Shown here: positions 15,978-24,320 of the stretch, piece by piece
Layout: every line of letters starts with the position of its first letter
Position numbering within the stretch: position 1 is the stretch's first letter
Source: CAYZAK01 sp964476445
GTDB lineage: Bacteria > CG03 > SLGR01 > JAGXOG01
Direction: 5' to 3'
Assembly: GCA_964476445.1 (NCBI GenBank)
Contig: CAYZAK010000015.1
Span: forward strand, 1-35,362
Length of the DNA: 35,362 nucleotides
Position numbers and translations under genes: made by a program
Notes under the pieces: model-generated
Told to the model about the DNA's origin: nothing
Seen by the model: the letters and a program-made list of their open reading frames with translations, nothing else
The model's database searches: none

Positions 15978-17053
15978 AATACAGAGATGAATATTACGAC
16001 AAAAATATTATCAATCGCCAGCTTGATAAAACCCGAAAGCTGTTAAATAAACCGGGTAAAGACAATATAAAACTTATGGAAGTCTGCGGGACCCATACTA
16101 TGAATATCGGCCGGACGGGTTTAAGGAAAAGATTTCCCCAAAAATTAACATTGCTTTCCGGACCCGGGTGTCCGGTATGTGTAACACCGGATAAATATAT
16201 TTCAAAAGCGGTTTACCTGGCCGGTCTGGAAAACACGGTTGTTGCAACTTTCGGAGATATGCTGAAAGTACCCGATAGTTCTGGGAGGAGTCTGGCCCAA
16301 TTTAATTCTAAAAAAGTAATTTCCGTCTATTCCCCGCTGGAAGCACTTAAACTGGCGGTGGAAAAAACAGAGAAAGAAGTGGTTTTTTTAGGGGTTGGTT
16401 TTGAAACAACCTCCCCGACAGTAGCCCGGGTAATAAAAGAAGCGGATTTAAAAGATATAGAAAATTTTTCTGTTTTATGCTCCCACAAAATTATCCCCCC
16501 GGCCCTTAAATTGCTGGCTGCTTCTGAAGATAATAAAATTGATGGTTTTTTACTTCCCGGACATGTTTCGGTTACAATAGGGGAAAACGGGTACAAAAAT
16601 CTTCCCCTCAGGGGAGTTATTACCGGGTTTGAACCGGCGGATATTTTAAGGGGAATAAATGCTTTGCTTGAAGAGCTGGAAAAAAATGATAAATTTATAA
16701 AAAATTGTTATTCCCGCGCGGTAACTCCAAAGGGTAATAAAATAATGCGCCGAATATTAGAACAGGTGTTTAAACTTAAAGATTCAACCTGGCGGGGATT
16801 GGGAACAATAGAAAATAGCGGGTACGGTATAAATAAAAAATTTGAAAAGTACGATGCGGATAAAAAATTTGATATAAAAAATTTTAATCGGGAAAAGAAA
16901 AAAGGTTGTATCTGCGGAGAAATTCTAAAAGGCTTGAAGATACCCTTCGAGTGCAAACTTTTCGGAGGGGACTGCTCGCCCGAAAAGCCCGTGGGGCCGT
17001 GCATGGTGTCTTCGGAGGGTGCGTGCAGCGCTTATTACAGATATGAAAGATAA
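15971..17053 (+). CDS. hypD: Hydrogenase maturation protein HypD
   Basis: Scaffold on which the Fe(CN)2CO centre is assembled. The 360 residues match the family. Visible motifs are LMEVCGTHT near residues 35-43, GPGCPVCVTP near 63-72, FLGVGFETTSPT near 138-149, and the C-terminal cysteine set CICGEILKG, CKLFGGDCSPE and GPCMVSSEGAC, which holds the 4Fe-4S cluster. The gene lies between hypC and hypE with overlaps at both ends. Confidence 0.95.
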   Translation: MVKYRDEYYDKNIINRQLDKTRKLLNKPGKDNIKLMEVCGTHTMNIGRTGLRKRFPQKLTLLSGPGCPVCVTPDKYISKAVYLAGLENTVVATFGDMLKVPDSSGRSLAQFNSKKVISVYSPLEALKLAVEKTEKEVVFLGVGFETTSPTVARVIKEADLKDIENFSVLCSHKIIPPALKLLAASEDNKIDGFLLPGHVSVTIGENGYKNLPLRGVITGFEPADILRGINALLEELEKNDKFIKNCYSRAVTPKGNKIMRRILEQVFKLKDSTWRGLGTIENSGYGINKKFEKYDADKKFDIKNFNREKKKGCICGEILKGLKIPFECKLFGGDCSPEKPVGPCMVSSEGACSAYYRYER

Positions 17054-18044
17054 AATTATAACAAAAGAACACGGTTACGGTGGGCGAAAGAGCAGAGAGC
17101 TGGTCGAAGAGTTGATACTTCCCCGGGTTGATAATATGTATGCAGAGAAAATGGATGATGCGGCGGAACTGAATTTAAGTAAGAACCGGATTGTATTTAC
17201 CACCGACGGGTACGTAGTTGATCCCTATTTTTTTCCGGGTGGAAATATAGGTAAACTGGCCGCGGGAGGTACGATAAATGATGTAATTGCCCAGGGTGGG
17301 GTACCCAAATTTTTATCTGCTTCAGTTATAGTTGAAGAAGGGTTCTTAATAAAAGATTTGCAGGACATAATCATATCTGCCGCTGGCGAAACTAAAAATA
17401 ATAACGCGGAAATTACCTGCGGGGACCTAAAAGTTGTAGAGGAAGGCGGAGCGGACGGTATATATATTACCACCGCGGGGATAGGGGAACGTATTGACGG
17501 CATTTTTAAAACTGCCCCCTGTCCGGGAGATTTAATTGTAGTTACCGGTCCCGTGGGGGAACACGGGGGAGCTGTATTCCAGGCCCGAAATAATATTTTA
17601 GAAACTTCAGAAAACATAAAAAGTGACTGTAGGGGACTGATAAAATTAATTCCTGTAGTTAAAAAATATTCCGGAAAGATAAAATTTATGAGAGATCCTA
17701 CCCGGGGAGGGTTGGCCGGTGTTTTACTTGAAATGGCTAAAAAGTTAAAGTTAAAAATTGAAATAAACGAAAGAAAAATTCCGGTAAAAAATTGGGTTAA
17801 AGGTCTCTCATATATTACCGGAATAGATTATAACTATCTTGCCTGCGAGGGTAGAATGATTTTTGTTATAAACGAAAAGATAGGAGTGAATTTTATCAAT
17901 AGTTTAGAAGAAGAGGGGTTTGAGGATGCAAAAGTTATAGGGAAATTTTTAGCCGGCGAGCCGGAAGTGGTGTTAAATACCTCTTCAGGAGGGAGCCGGA
18001 ATTTAAATTTTCAGGAAATTTCTCAAATTCCCCGTATATGTTAA
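17043..18044 (+). CDS. hypE: Hydrogenase maturation protein HypE
   Basis: Dehydrates the thiocarbamoyl group on its own C-terminal cysteine to thiocyanate, providing cyanide for the NiFe site. The 333 residues end in the required PRIC. ATP-binding AIR-synthase features are HGYGGRKSRELV near the N-terminus, AAGGTINDVIAQGG, and FMRDPTRGGLAGVL. I place the start at 17043 (MKDKIITKEHGYGG), the usual HypE N-terminus, overlapping hypD by 11 bases. A GTG at 17019 would add eight unconserved residues and has GGAGG immediately adjacent, too close to serve it. It is the last gene before the terminator. Confidence 0.94.
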   Translation: MKDKIITKEHGYGGRKSRELVEELILPRVDNMYAEKMDDAAELNLSKNRIVFTTDGYVVDPYFFPGGNIGKLAAGGTINDVIAQGGVPKFLSASVIVEEGFLIKDLQDIIISAAGETKNNNAEITCGDLKVVEEGGADGIYITTAGIGERIDGIFKTAPCPGDLIVVTGPVGEHGGAVFQARNNILETSENIKSDCRGLIKLIPVVKKYSGKIKFMRDPTRGGLAGVLLEMAKKLKLKIEINERKIPVKNWVKGLSYITGIDYNYLACEGRMIFVINEKIGVNFINSLEEEGFEDAKVIGKFLAGEPEVVLNTSSGGSRNLNFQEISQIPRIC

Positions 18045-18155
18045 ATGAAAAATTTGACTTACAGGGGCAGAACATTATAATTTAGCTTAAACCCATATTT
18101 TATTATCAGATAAAACTTTCGGGTGACAGTAGCGCTATATAAATTTAAAAATTAA

Positions 18156-18192
18156 AGGGGCAGCCTTTCTCACGAGGTTGCCTCTTTTTATT
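18156..18192. terminator. Bidirectional intrinsic terminator between hypE and mazG
   Basis: A 10-base-pair stem (18156-18165 with 18176-18185, two G-U pairs) with a 10-base loop is followed on the plus strand by TTTTTATTT. On the minus strand the stem is followed by TTTAATTTTT. It therefore can end both the 23-gene hydrogenase transcript and the converging mazG transcript. Confidence 0.8.
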
Positions 18193-18595
18193 TATCCGAC
18201 GAACTGAGTTTTTCTTCTTTTTTTATTTTTTTCCAGTTTTCTTTAATCTCTTCTACTGAATTAACCTTAACATTGGAAAAAACATGGGGGTGTCGCCGTA
18301 TAATTTTTTCTTTTATGGAAGTTAATACATCGGTTATGTCAAAATGTTTGTTCTCCCGGGCTATTTGACAGTTAAATAATATAAGATAAAGCAGGTCCCC
18401 GAGCTCTTCTTTTAAATTTGCTTGGTCATTTTCAAGAACTGCTTCTTTAACTTCTCTGGTCTCCTCTTCAATATGGGGCATAAGAGATCGGTGGGACTGT
18501 TTTTTATCCCACATACAACCGGTTTCTCCTCGTAGTTTTTGACAGATATCGAGAATATCCTGAAATAATTTTAATTTTTTTTCTTCTTTTTTCAT
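18188..18595 (-). CDS. mazG: MazG-type nucleotide pyrophosphohydrolase
   Basis: House-cleaning enzyme that hydrolyses NTPs or dNTPs to monophosphate and pyrophosphate. At 135 residues it is a single MazG domain, half the length of E. coli MazG. Motifs are GCMWDKKQSHRSL near 26-38, Mg-binding EEETRE at 43-48, EELGDLL at 63-69, and IIRRHPHVFSNV near the C-terminus. It is monocistronic and convergent to hypE. No Shine-Dalgarno precedes the ATG. Confidence 0.92.
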   Translation of the reverse strand: MKKEEKKLKLFQDILDICQKLRGETGCMWDKKQSHRSLMPHIEEETREVKEAVLENDQANLKEELGDLLYLILFNCQIARENKHFDITDVLTSIKEKIIRRHPHVFSNVKVNSVEEIKENWKKIKKEEKLSSSDK

Positions 18596-18616
18596 GAGTA
18601 TTTAATAACACAATTG

Positions 18617-18644
18617 TTGACAAAAATCAAATAATTACTATTAT
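18617..18644 (+). promoter_or_regulatory. Promoter of the initiator tRNA gene
   Basis: TTGACA (18617-18622) and TATTAT (18639-18644) with a 16-base spacer place transcription start near 18651, six bases before the mature tRNA 5' end. This is one of the closest matches to consensus in the window. Confidence 0.75.
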
Positions 18645-18656
18645 CTATATATAAGA

Positions 18657-18733
<77 letters not shown>

Positions 18734-18751
18734 AATTTATATTAAAAGAAT

Positions 18752-18786
18752 TCCGGTTTACCTTTGAGTGGACCGGATTTTTTATT
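18752..18786 (+). terminator. Intrinsic terminator after tRNA-fMet
   Basis: Ten-pair stem TCCGGTTTAC (18752-18761) with GTGGACCGGA (18768-18777), two G-U pairs, six-base loop, followed by TTTTTTTATTTT. It ends the tRNA transcript 19 bases after the CCA. Confidence 0.85.
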
Positions 18787-18820
18787 TTACAAGGCAAAAA
18801 TTTTATGATAGAATTCACAA

Positions 18821-19270
18821 ATGATTAAGGATAATAAAGATTATTGTAAAAACCATAGATTGGGACAAATTTTAAAATCTCTGGATTTAATTGACAATGA
18901 TAGATTAGAAGAAGTTCTTGACAAATACAGAAAGTCAAACTTGAGATTGGGAGAAATTCTTTCCCATATGGGTTATGTTGATAAAGAAGTAGTTTTATCA
19001 TTAGTCGGTAAAAAATTGGGGGCTCCCTATATTAGGGTTTCAGAATTCGGAGACATTGATAAGGAGCTTCTGGCTTTGATTCCCCGGGAAATTGCCCAGA
19101 AAAATGAACTTATCCCTTTTAAAAAAGAAGAAAAGAAAATCCAGATAGCTATGGTTGAACCTCAAAATGAAAAAATTAAAAGTTCTATAGAAATACTTAC
19201 CGGATACAATGTAGTAGCCCATATAGCCACCAAAGAAGAAATAAATAAAGCTATAGAAAACAACTATTGA
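18821..19270 (+). CDS. Stand-alone MshEN/T2SSE_N domain protein
   Basis: A 149-residue soluble protein consisting only of the N-terminal domain normally found on GspE/PilB/MshE ATPases; there is no Walker motif. Residues 12-34 and 42-63 form two copies of the pattern RLGxxL-x4-L(I/V)-x4-L, which in MshEN domains binds cyclic di-GMP. Residues 75-149 match the second subdomain (PREIAQKNELIPFKK, then TGYNVVAHIATKEEINKAI). It converges with, and overlaps by seven bases, the last gene of the unit that encodes a full GspE-type ATPase and an HD-GYP-like protein. A regulatory role toward a pilus or secretion ATPase is inference. No Shine-Dalgarno. Confidence 0.75.
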   Translation: MIKDNKDYCKNHRLGQILKSLDLIDNDRLEEVLDKYRKSNLRLGEILSHMGYVDKEVVLSLVGKKLGAPYIRVSEFGDIDKELLALIPREIAQKNELIPFKKEEKKIQIAMVEPQNEKIKSSIEILTGYNVVAHIATKEEINKAIENNY

Positions 19271-20265
19271 ATTTCTTCTTGAGCCTTATTCTTTAGCTGC
19301 ATAAAGGATATATGTTCCCTTCCCAGAAAAAATAAACCGGTAGTACTAATAACAGAAAACTGTATTACGTGGGCCAGCAGTATAAAACTCATGGAGGCGT
19401 TTTCGGAGACGCCCAGCGCGGTTCCTGCTAAAATACCAAAATATTCATATACCCCTACATAAGCCGGAGAAGAAGGAATAGATATTCCTATGGCAATAAT
19501 GGCCATTATAAAAATTCCGCCGGTGTAGGTAACTTCCGTAATTGCTATACTCCGGGCCGCAAGAAAAAAAATAGATGCATTGAACATCCATATAAGTAGT
19601 GATATAAAAATGGTTTTTAAAAGATTATGAGACTGTTTTAAAATTTCAAGGCCTTCTATAAAGGAATGAAACATCCCGGTTATCTTTTTATTAATTTTAT
19701 CCGGAAAAAAACTTAGAAGTTTTTGTAAAAAAGAAAGGGCTAACGGCTTATTGTAAATCAGGCTGTACAGAAAAATAAATAAAAAAGCTAAAAGACCGGT
19801 AATTGCTATTAAAACAGATTTTATCTGATGGGGATACTGATAGGTAAATAAAGTGATAACAACTAAAATTAGTATAGTAAATACATCAAACAATCTTTCC
19901 AGAGCAAGTGTAGTTGCCGCGCCTGTTTTGGGAATATTTTCTTTTTCACTTACAAAGACTATCCTCACAATTTCTCCAGCTCTCATAGGCAATGTGTTGT
20001 TAGCGAAAAAGCCGATAAAAACCATACTCATTAAATCAATAAACTTACATTTTTTTATTGGATCCAGCAAATATTTCCAGCGCACAGCTCTTAACGACAA
20101 ATCAATAAAAGTGGCCAGGGCTGCTAAAAAGATAAAAAGAAGATTAGCAGTTTTTAAAAGAGAAAAGGTTTCATGGATATCTATTTTTTGTACTGCAAGA
20201 TAAAGAAAAAGTATACTTACGGGTATACCAAGAAGCAAACTGAGTTTTTTTTTATCTATTTTCAT
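19264..20265 (-). CDS. LPG-synthase transmembrane/flippase-like membrane protein (UPF0104 family)
   Basis: A 333-residue polytopic membrane protein of the lysylphosphatidylglycerol synthase TM domain family. These proteins handle or flip lipids or lipid-linked substrates, often without the synthase domain, as here. The hallmark sequence FANNTLPMRAGEIVRIVFV is near residues 89-107, followed by ERLFDVFTI near 131-139 and a PSSPAYVGVYEYFG segment near 263-276. The substrate is unknown. It is the third gene of the minus-strand unit and overlaps the HD-GYP-like gene by 14 bases, so it is probably co-translated. The link to envelope biology rests on its family and on the GspE neighbour. Confidence 0.82.
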   Translation of the reverse strand: MKIDKKKLSLLLGIPVSILFLYLAVQKIDIHETFSLLKTANLLFIFLAALATFIDLSLRAVRWKYLLDPIKKCKFIDLMSMVFIGFFANNTLPMRAGEIVRIVFVSEKENIPKTGAATTLALERLFDVFTILILVVITLFTYQYPHQIKSVLIAITGLLAFLFIFLYSLIYNKPLALSFLQKLLSFFPDKINKKITGMFHSFIEGLEILKQSHNLLKTIFISLLIWMFNASIFFLAARSIAITEVTYTGGIFIMAIIAIGISIPSSPAYVGVYEYFGILAGTALGVSENASMSFILLAHVIQFSVISTTGLFFLGREHISFMQLKNKAQEEIQ

Positions 20266-21445
20266 ATTGAGGTATAAGTTTTTGGAAAGCCTTATAGACG
20301 TCAGCAGAAAATTTTTGTCTTGGAACTTTATTTTTATCTTTAACTATAAGATAGTATTCTAAAATAGAAATTATCTCCATATCCGGTGTAATATTTTGAA
20401 CCGGCAAGTTTTCAGGAAATCCGCTGCCGTCTATATACCGGTGATGAGCTTTAATATAAGGCATTAAGTCCGTTATTAAATTTATACTTTTTATCATTTC
20501 AGCACCGACAACCGGATGCAGCCGAAATTTAGCGTTATCGTTTAACTGAGTGTCTATTGAAATACCAACCAGCTCGGTATTCTCCAAACCTAAAAATCCT
20601 ATATCATGAAGCATAGCTGCGGAGTGAAGATTATTTATTTTATCAGCGGAAATATTTAGTTCTTTCCCGAAGCTGTTTACGTAACGGGCCATTTCCCAGG
20701 AATGTCCTTGTATGGTTTTTTCAGGATATACCAGAGTTTCTATACCCATTACTAAAAAATCCTGCATATTGGAAAAAAAGTTTTTCTGTTTAGCGAGTAG
20801 CTGGGTATTATCTATAGTTGCGGCAGCCAGTCCGGCAAACCCCATGAGCATCTCTTTATCCTCCGGGGTGAATTCGCCGTCTTTTTTATTTATTGCCTCC
20901 ACTATACCCAGTAACTTATTTCTGTAAATGAGAGGGGAGCCGACTATAGAATCAGTCCGGTAACCGGTTTTTCTATCGGTTTCCGGGGAAAATCGTTCAT
21001 CCTGATAGGGGTTATTTACAATAACCGGTTTCCGGTTCTTAGCTATCCATCCGGCAATTCCTTTACCCACGGGTATCTTAAGTTTTTTAAGAATTTCTTC
21101 ACCGGTTGCAGTTTTAAAGTAAAGATTTTCACCGGTTTCATCAAGCAGCATTATAGAAGAGCGGTCCGCTTTTAGTATATCTTCTACAGCTTGGCTGATA
21201 TTGTTAAGCAGATGATCTATATTCTCGGATTTGCTCAGTCGGGTAACAATATTAAAAAACTGCAGTTTTTTTTCTATATTTCTGTTATTATCTGATGAAG
21301 TACGAGTTGAAATATTTTCGATATCATCCGTCTGTTCTCTGTCTTTTTCCGGTTCAAGCTGCCCGGGCACAAGAGAATTCCCACACCGGGGACAAAATTT
21401 ATAATCCGATAGTATTACTTTATCACATTTAGGACATGTATCCAT
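20252..21445 (-). CDS. Zinc-ribbon, GAF and degenerate HD-GYP domain protein
   Basis: A 397-residue soluble signalling protein. Residues 4-21 form a zinc ribbon (CPKC and CPRC). Residues 73-218 form a GAF domain (VGKGIAGWIAKNRKPVIVNN). Residues 247-397 form an HD-GYP-like domain with H248, H280-D281, H310, H334-H335 and DGSGFP at 339-344. HD-GYP domains hydrolyse cyclic di-GMP. Here HDIGK reads HDIGFLG, and the last conserved aspartate segment (usually VADxYDAL) reads ILEYYLIV, so activity is doubtful and binding only is possible. It overlaps the gspE stop by one base (TAATG). Confidence 0.8.
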   Translation of the reverse strand: MDTCPKCDKVILSDYKFCPRCGNSLVPGQLEPEKDREQTDDIENISTRTSSDNNRNIEKKLQFFNIVTRLSKSENIDHLLNNISQAVEDILKADRSSIMLLDETGENLYFKTATGEEILKKLKIPVGKGIAGWIAKNRKPVIVNNPYQDERFSPETDRKTGYRTDSIVGSPLIYRNKLLGIVEAINKKDGEFTPEDKEMLMGFAGLAAATIDNTQLLAKQKNFFSNMQDFLVMGIETLVYPEKTIQGHSWEMARYVNSFGKELNISADKINNLHSAAMLHDIGFLGLENTELVGISIDTQLNDNAKFRLHPVVGAEMIKSINLITDLMPYIKAHHRYIDGSGFPENLPVQNITPDMEIISILEYYLIVKDKNKVPRQKFSADVYKAFQKLIPQYENR

Positions 21446-23208
21446 TATTGACTTACCCTCAAAATTTCTTCATAAGTAGTTATTCCCTGGGCGATTTTTA
21501 ATAACCCGTCCACCCAGAGAGACTGCATACCTTTTTTAACAGCCATCTTTCTTAACGGTCCCGCGGCAATATCTTCCATTAATAAATTCCGTATTTCCTC
21601 ATCAAGTAAAAGAAGTTCATGGATACCGGTTCGACCTTTGTATCCTGATCCGTCGCATTCGTTGCAACCGGTTCCCTTATAAATATTCCAATTATCTTTT
21701 TTTATACCGTATTTTTCAAATTCAGTTATTAATTTTGGAGATATGTTTTTTTCTTTTTCTTTGCAACTGTCGCATATAGTTCTTATTAATCGTTGAGCCA
21801 GCACTGCTTCAATAGTTGAAGATATAAGATAGGTGGGCACCTGCATTTCAGATAGCCGGGCCACTGCTGTCGGAGCGTCATTTGTATGAATGGTAGATAG
21901 TACAAGATGTCCGGTCATTGCCGCTTCCATAGCTGTTTTTGCCGTTTCTCTATCCCTAATTTCTCCAACCATTATTATGTCAGGATCCTGCCTTAAAAAA
22001 GCTCTCATGGTGGATGCAAAAGTCATCCCTACTTCGGGGTTAATACTGGTTTGTACAATTTCGTCGAGATCATACTCCACCGGATTTTCGGCAGTAAGTA
22101 TTTTTTTTGGAGAAACTTTAAGGTTTTTCCCGGTCGAACTAACTTTAGATTTTTGTAGTACATAATTTAAAGAAGAATACAAAGTAGTGGATTTTCCGCT
22201 GCCCGTCGGACCGCATACTAAAATTATCCCGTAAGGCTTGGCCAGTACCTCTTTAAATTTATTAAGTACTTCTTCTCTGAATCCCAGTTTAGGCAGGTCA
22301 ACTTTAATGCTGGTCCGGTCCAGAACTCTCATTACACAGCTTTCCCCGTAAGCTGTGGGTATGGTATTTACCCGGAACTCTATAGGATGATTTTTGTAAG
22401 TTATTTGTATGCGTCCATCCTGGGGTTTTCTCTTTTCAGTAATGTCCATAGAGTGGGTCATAATTTTTATTCTTGCAAGTATAGCATTGGATAAAGATTG
22501 AGATACTTTAAAACTAGAATTTTGTAGTTGTCCATCCATTCTGTAGCGTATTTGAAGCCGTTTTTCAAAGGGTTCTATATGGATATCCGAAGCTTCTTTA
22601 TTCAGGGCTTCAAGTATGATTCCGTTGGTAACTTTACGGGCTTTCTTTTCATCATCAGCGGTGGTTGAATCCATGCTGATCTCTTCCCGGTCTTTACCGG
22701 TTTCCTTAAGCCGGGCCTCTTTTCCGGCTTCAGATTCTTTAGTTACTTCTGAGATATAATCTGATAATTTAGAATCCTGGGTGAATATTTCATTTAAGCC
22801 TTTATGGATGTCCACAGGAAGAGTAAGGTAGGGTTTTATCTTATAACCTGTTCTTAGATGCAAATCCTCGATAGCTGTTATATCCCATGGCCGGGCCATG
22901 GCGGTATAAAGATACTTCTCGGATTTTGCAAAAGGAAGAATCAAATATCGTCTGGCGGTAGTTTCGGGCACCAAGCGAGCGGCGGCTTCATCAATTTCTA
23001 TGGAGTCCAGATTTACTGCTTTTATATTCCAGTTATTGCATAAAGTTTTAAGAAAATTCTGTTTAGAAATCGCACCGGTCTCTATTATTACCTGTTCTAA
23101 AGGTTTATTAAGTTGGGTGGCCCGCAATTCCAAATTATTTAACTCATCTGCGGAAATGAGGTTTCTATTAACCAGAACTTCTTTTAATGTTGATTTACGT
23201 TTAACCAT
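21445..23208 (-). CDS. pilB: GspE/PilB-type secretion or type IV pilus assembly ATPase
   Basis: Cytoplasmic hexameric ATPase that powers pilus or pseudopilus assembly. Its 587 residues cover an N-terminal T2SSE_N domain (about 1-145), an acidic linker, a CTD with ASDIHIEP near 206-213, Walker A GPTGSGKS at 333-340, Walker B and Asp box RQDPDIIMVGEIRD at 406-419, His box STIHTNDAP near 438-446, and a zinc motif with C479, C482, C515 and C518. About 14 extra residues (353-366) lie after Walker A, ahead of KKILTAENPVEY. The tRNA-Leu gene lies just upstream on the same strand with no terminator between, so they may share a promoter. GspE versus PilB is not resolved: no pilins or secretins are in the window. 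Confidence 0.88.
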   Translation of the reverse strand: MVKRKSTLKEVLVNRNLISADELNNLELRATQLNKPLEQVIIETGAISKQNFLKTLCNNWNIKAVNLDSIEIDEAAARLVPETTARRYLILPFAKSEKYLYTAMARPWDITAIEDLHLRTGYKIKPYLTLPVDIHKGLNEIFTQDSKLSDYISEVTKESEAGKEARLKETGKDREEISMDSTTADDEKKARKVTNGIILEALNKEASDIHIEPFEKRLQIRYRMDGQLQNSSFKVSQSLSNAILARIKIMTHSMDITEKRKPQDGRIQITYKNHPIEFRVNTIPTAYGESCVMRVLDRTSIKVDLPKLGFREEVLNKFKEVLAKPYGIILVCGPTGSGKSTTLYSSLNYVLQKSKVSSTGKNLKVSPKKILTAENPVEYDLDEIVQTSINPEVGMTFASTMRAFLRQDPDIIMVGEIRDRETAKTAMEAAMTGHLVLSTIHTNDAPTAVARLSEMQVPTYLISSTIEAVLAQRLIRTICDSCKEKEKNISPKLITEFEKYGIKKDNWNIYKGTGCNECDGSGYKGRTGIHELLLLDEEIRNLLMEDIAAGPLRKMAVKKGMQSLWVDGLLKIAQGITTYEEILRVSQ

Positions 23209-23242
23209 TTAATATTTATTAATTTTGTAATTAACTAATAGC

Positions 23243-23330
23243 TGGTGCCGGGAGGGGGAGTTGAACCCCCACGGGCCATAAGCCCGACGGATTTTGAATC
23301 CGTTGCGTCTGCCGATTCCGCCATCCCGGC
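23243..23330 (-). tRNA. tRNA-Leu (CAA)
   Basis: An 88-base class II tRNA with encoded CCA. The acceptor stem GCCGGGA pairs with TCCCGGC and the discriminator is A. A long variable arm (GTCGGGCTTATGGCCCGT region) is diagnostic for leucine or serine. The anticodon loop TTCAAAA gives anticodon CAA (23294-23296 on the plus strand), reading UUG. It lies ahead of the gspE-type gene on the same strand. Confidence 0.95.
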
Positions 23331-23343
23331 ATTTAATTTTTAA

Positions 23344-23372
23344 ATTATACATTTTTATGTTCATTATTTCAA
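23344..23372 (-). promoter_or_regulatory. Promoter of tRNA-Leu and probably the pilB unit
   Basis: On the minus strand TTGAAA (23372-23367) and TATAAT (23349-23344) with a 17-base spacer place the start near 23337, seven bases before the tRNA. No terminator is seen between the tRNA and the ATPase gene 34 bases further on, so read-through is likely. Confidence 0.75.
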
Positions 23373-23415
23373 AAATTTATTTTTAAGGTTAGAGGTGTAT
23401 ATCGCTAATGTTAGA

Positions 23416-24261
23416 TTAATTTAATTGTTTATTAGAAATTTCCTGGGCAAAATCCAGCACGGCGGTAACATAGGAATCGGCTGTAGTCCCGGAACCTATG
23501 TACCTTCGTATGGCGGTTCTCTGATCCCTGTTAAATCCTCCTTCATCTAATCTCCAGGCGAAAAAAGCGATGGCGTCGGGCATGGAGTAGGGATTAAATT
23601 TACCGCTGTTATCCAGATCCAGAAGGTGGATCTTATCATGTTCTATAATAGTGGTAAACCAGAATGGCATAAGCTGGCAGTAACCTGCCGCCCCCATGAA
23701 ACTGGAGGGGGCAAATGGATCTATATTTATATCCGGGTGTTCCATTGCCTGTAAAAGTCCGTTAATATTTTGCAACACAAATGCTTTTCGGCCCGGGTTA
23801 TTGTGATATACCGATACAAGAGAATTAAAAATTTTGTGTGTGGGATTGAGATTGCCCCAGCTATACTCCATACCGGCCATTGCCGAAATTACCGGTATTG
23901 CCTCCTGGTCCAGTTCAAATCTTTGAACTGCCCGACCCAGATATTCACTGTATTTTTCAAGAAAATTAGTTCCCGCTCTTTTCCCGGCAGGAGTAAATAG
24001 ACCGAACCGGGGACTTTTAAAATAATCGACAGTTACTGCCTGGTAGGACTCGCTTTTTTGCCTAATTTCGTAAATTTGAAATAAAGGATCTTTAAATAAT
24101 TCCTTAAATAAAGGGCCGGGTACTTCCTTACTTAAAGAATCATAAATTTCTCCTTTTATTCCGGTTAATACTATCTCCGCATCAGGTTTATTATCTACAG
24201 TGCCCTCGGAGGTACTCCCCAGAGTTAATAACATTATAATTAATAAATAAAGTAATTTCAT
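23416..24261 (-). CDS. MltB-like lytic murein transglycosylase, secreted
   Basis: Exported 281-residue protein; the N-terminal signal MKLLYLLIIMLLTLGSTSEG has no lipobox cysteine. The body resembles the MltB/SLT_2 family, which cleaves peptidoglycan to anhydro-muropeptides. E132 in AGMEYSWGNLNP occupies the place of the catalytic glutamate (family GVETxYG). MGAAGYCQLMPFWF near 189-202 corresponds to the family GAMGxPQFMPSSY, and DLDNSGKFNPYSMPDAIAFFAWRL to the calcium/DG-rich ADAIxSVANYL segment. Divergence is considerable, so the specificity is uncertain. It is divergent from tetR. A TATAAT (24275-24270) ends eight bases before the ATG, suggesting a leaderless mRNA. Confidence 0.78.
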   Translation of the reverse strand: MKLLYLLIIMLLTLGSTSEGTVDNKPDAEIVLTGIKGEIYDSLSKEVPGPLFKELFKDPLFQIYEIRQKSESYQAVTVDYFKSPRFGLFTPAGKRAGTNFLEKYSEYLGRAVQRFELDQEAIPVISAMAGMEYSWGNLNPTHKIFNSLVSVYHNNPGRKAFVLQNINGLLQAMEHPDINIDPFAPSSFMGAAGYCQLMPFWFTTIIEHDKIHLLDLDNSGKFNPYSMPDAIAFFAWRLDEGGFNRDQRTAIRRYIGSGTTADSYVTAVLDFAQEISNKQLN

Positions 24262-24320
24262 AACTATACATTATAATAATATATTTAAAAATTAAAATCA
24301 ACAATAGCCGGAAACGGCAT

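Noticed and set aside
17019..17042. GTG start for hypE at 17019
   Set aside because: The GGAGG is directly adjacent to the codon, and HypE proteins begin at the MKDKI position.
23209..23242. Terminator between tRNA-Leu and the pilB-type gene
   Set aside because: Only a short AT-only pairing (TTAATT/AATTAA) is possible, without a G-C stem or U-tract.
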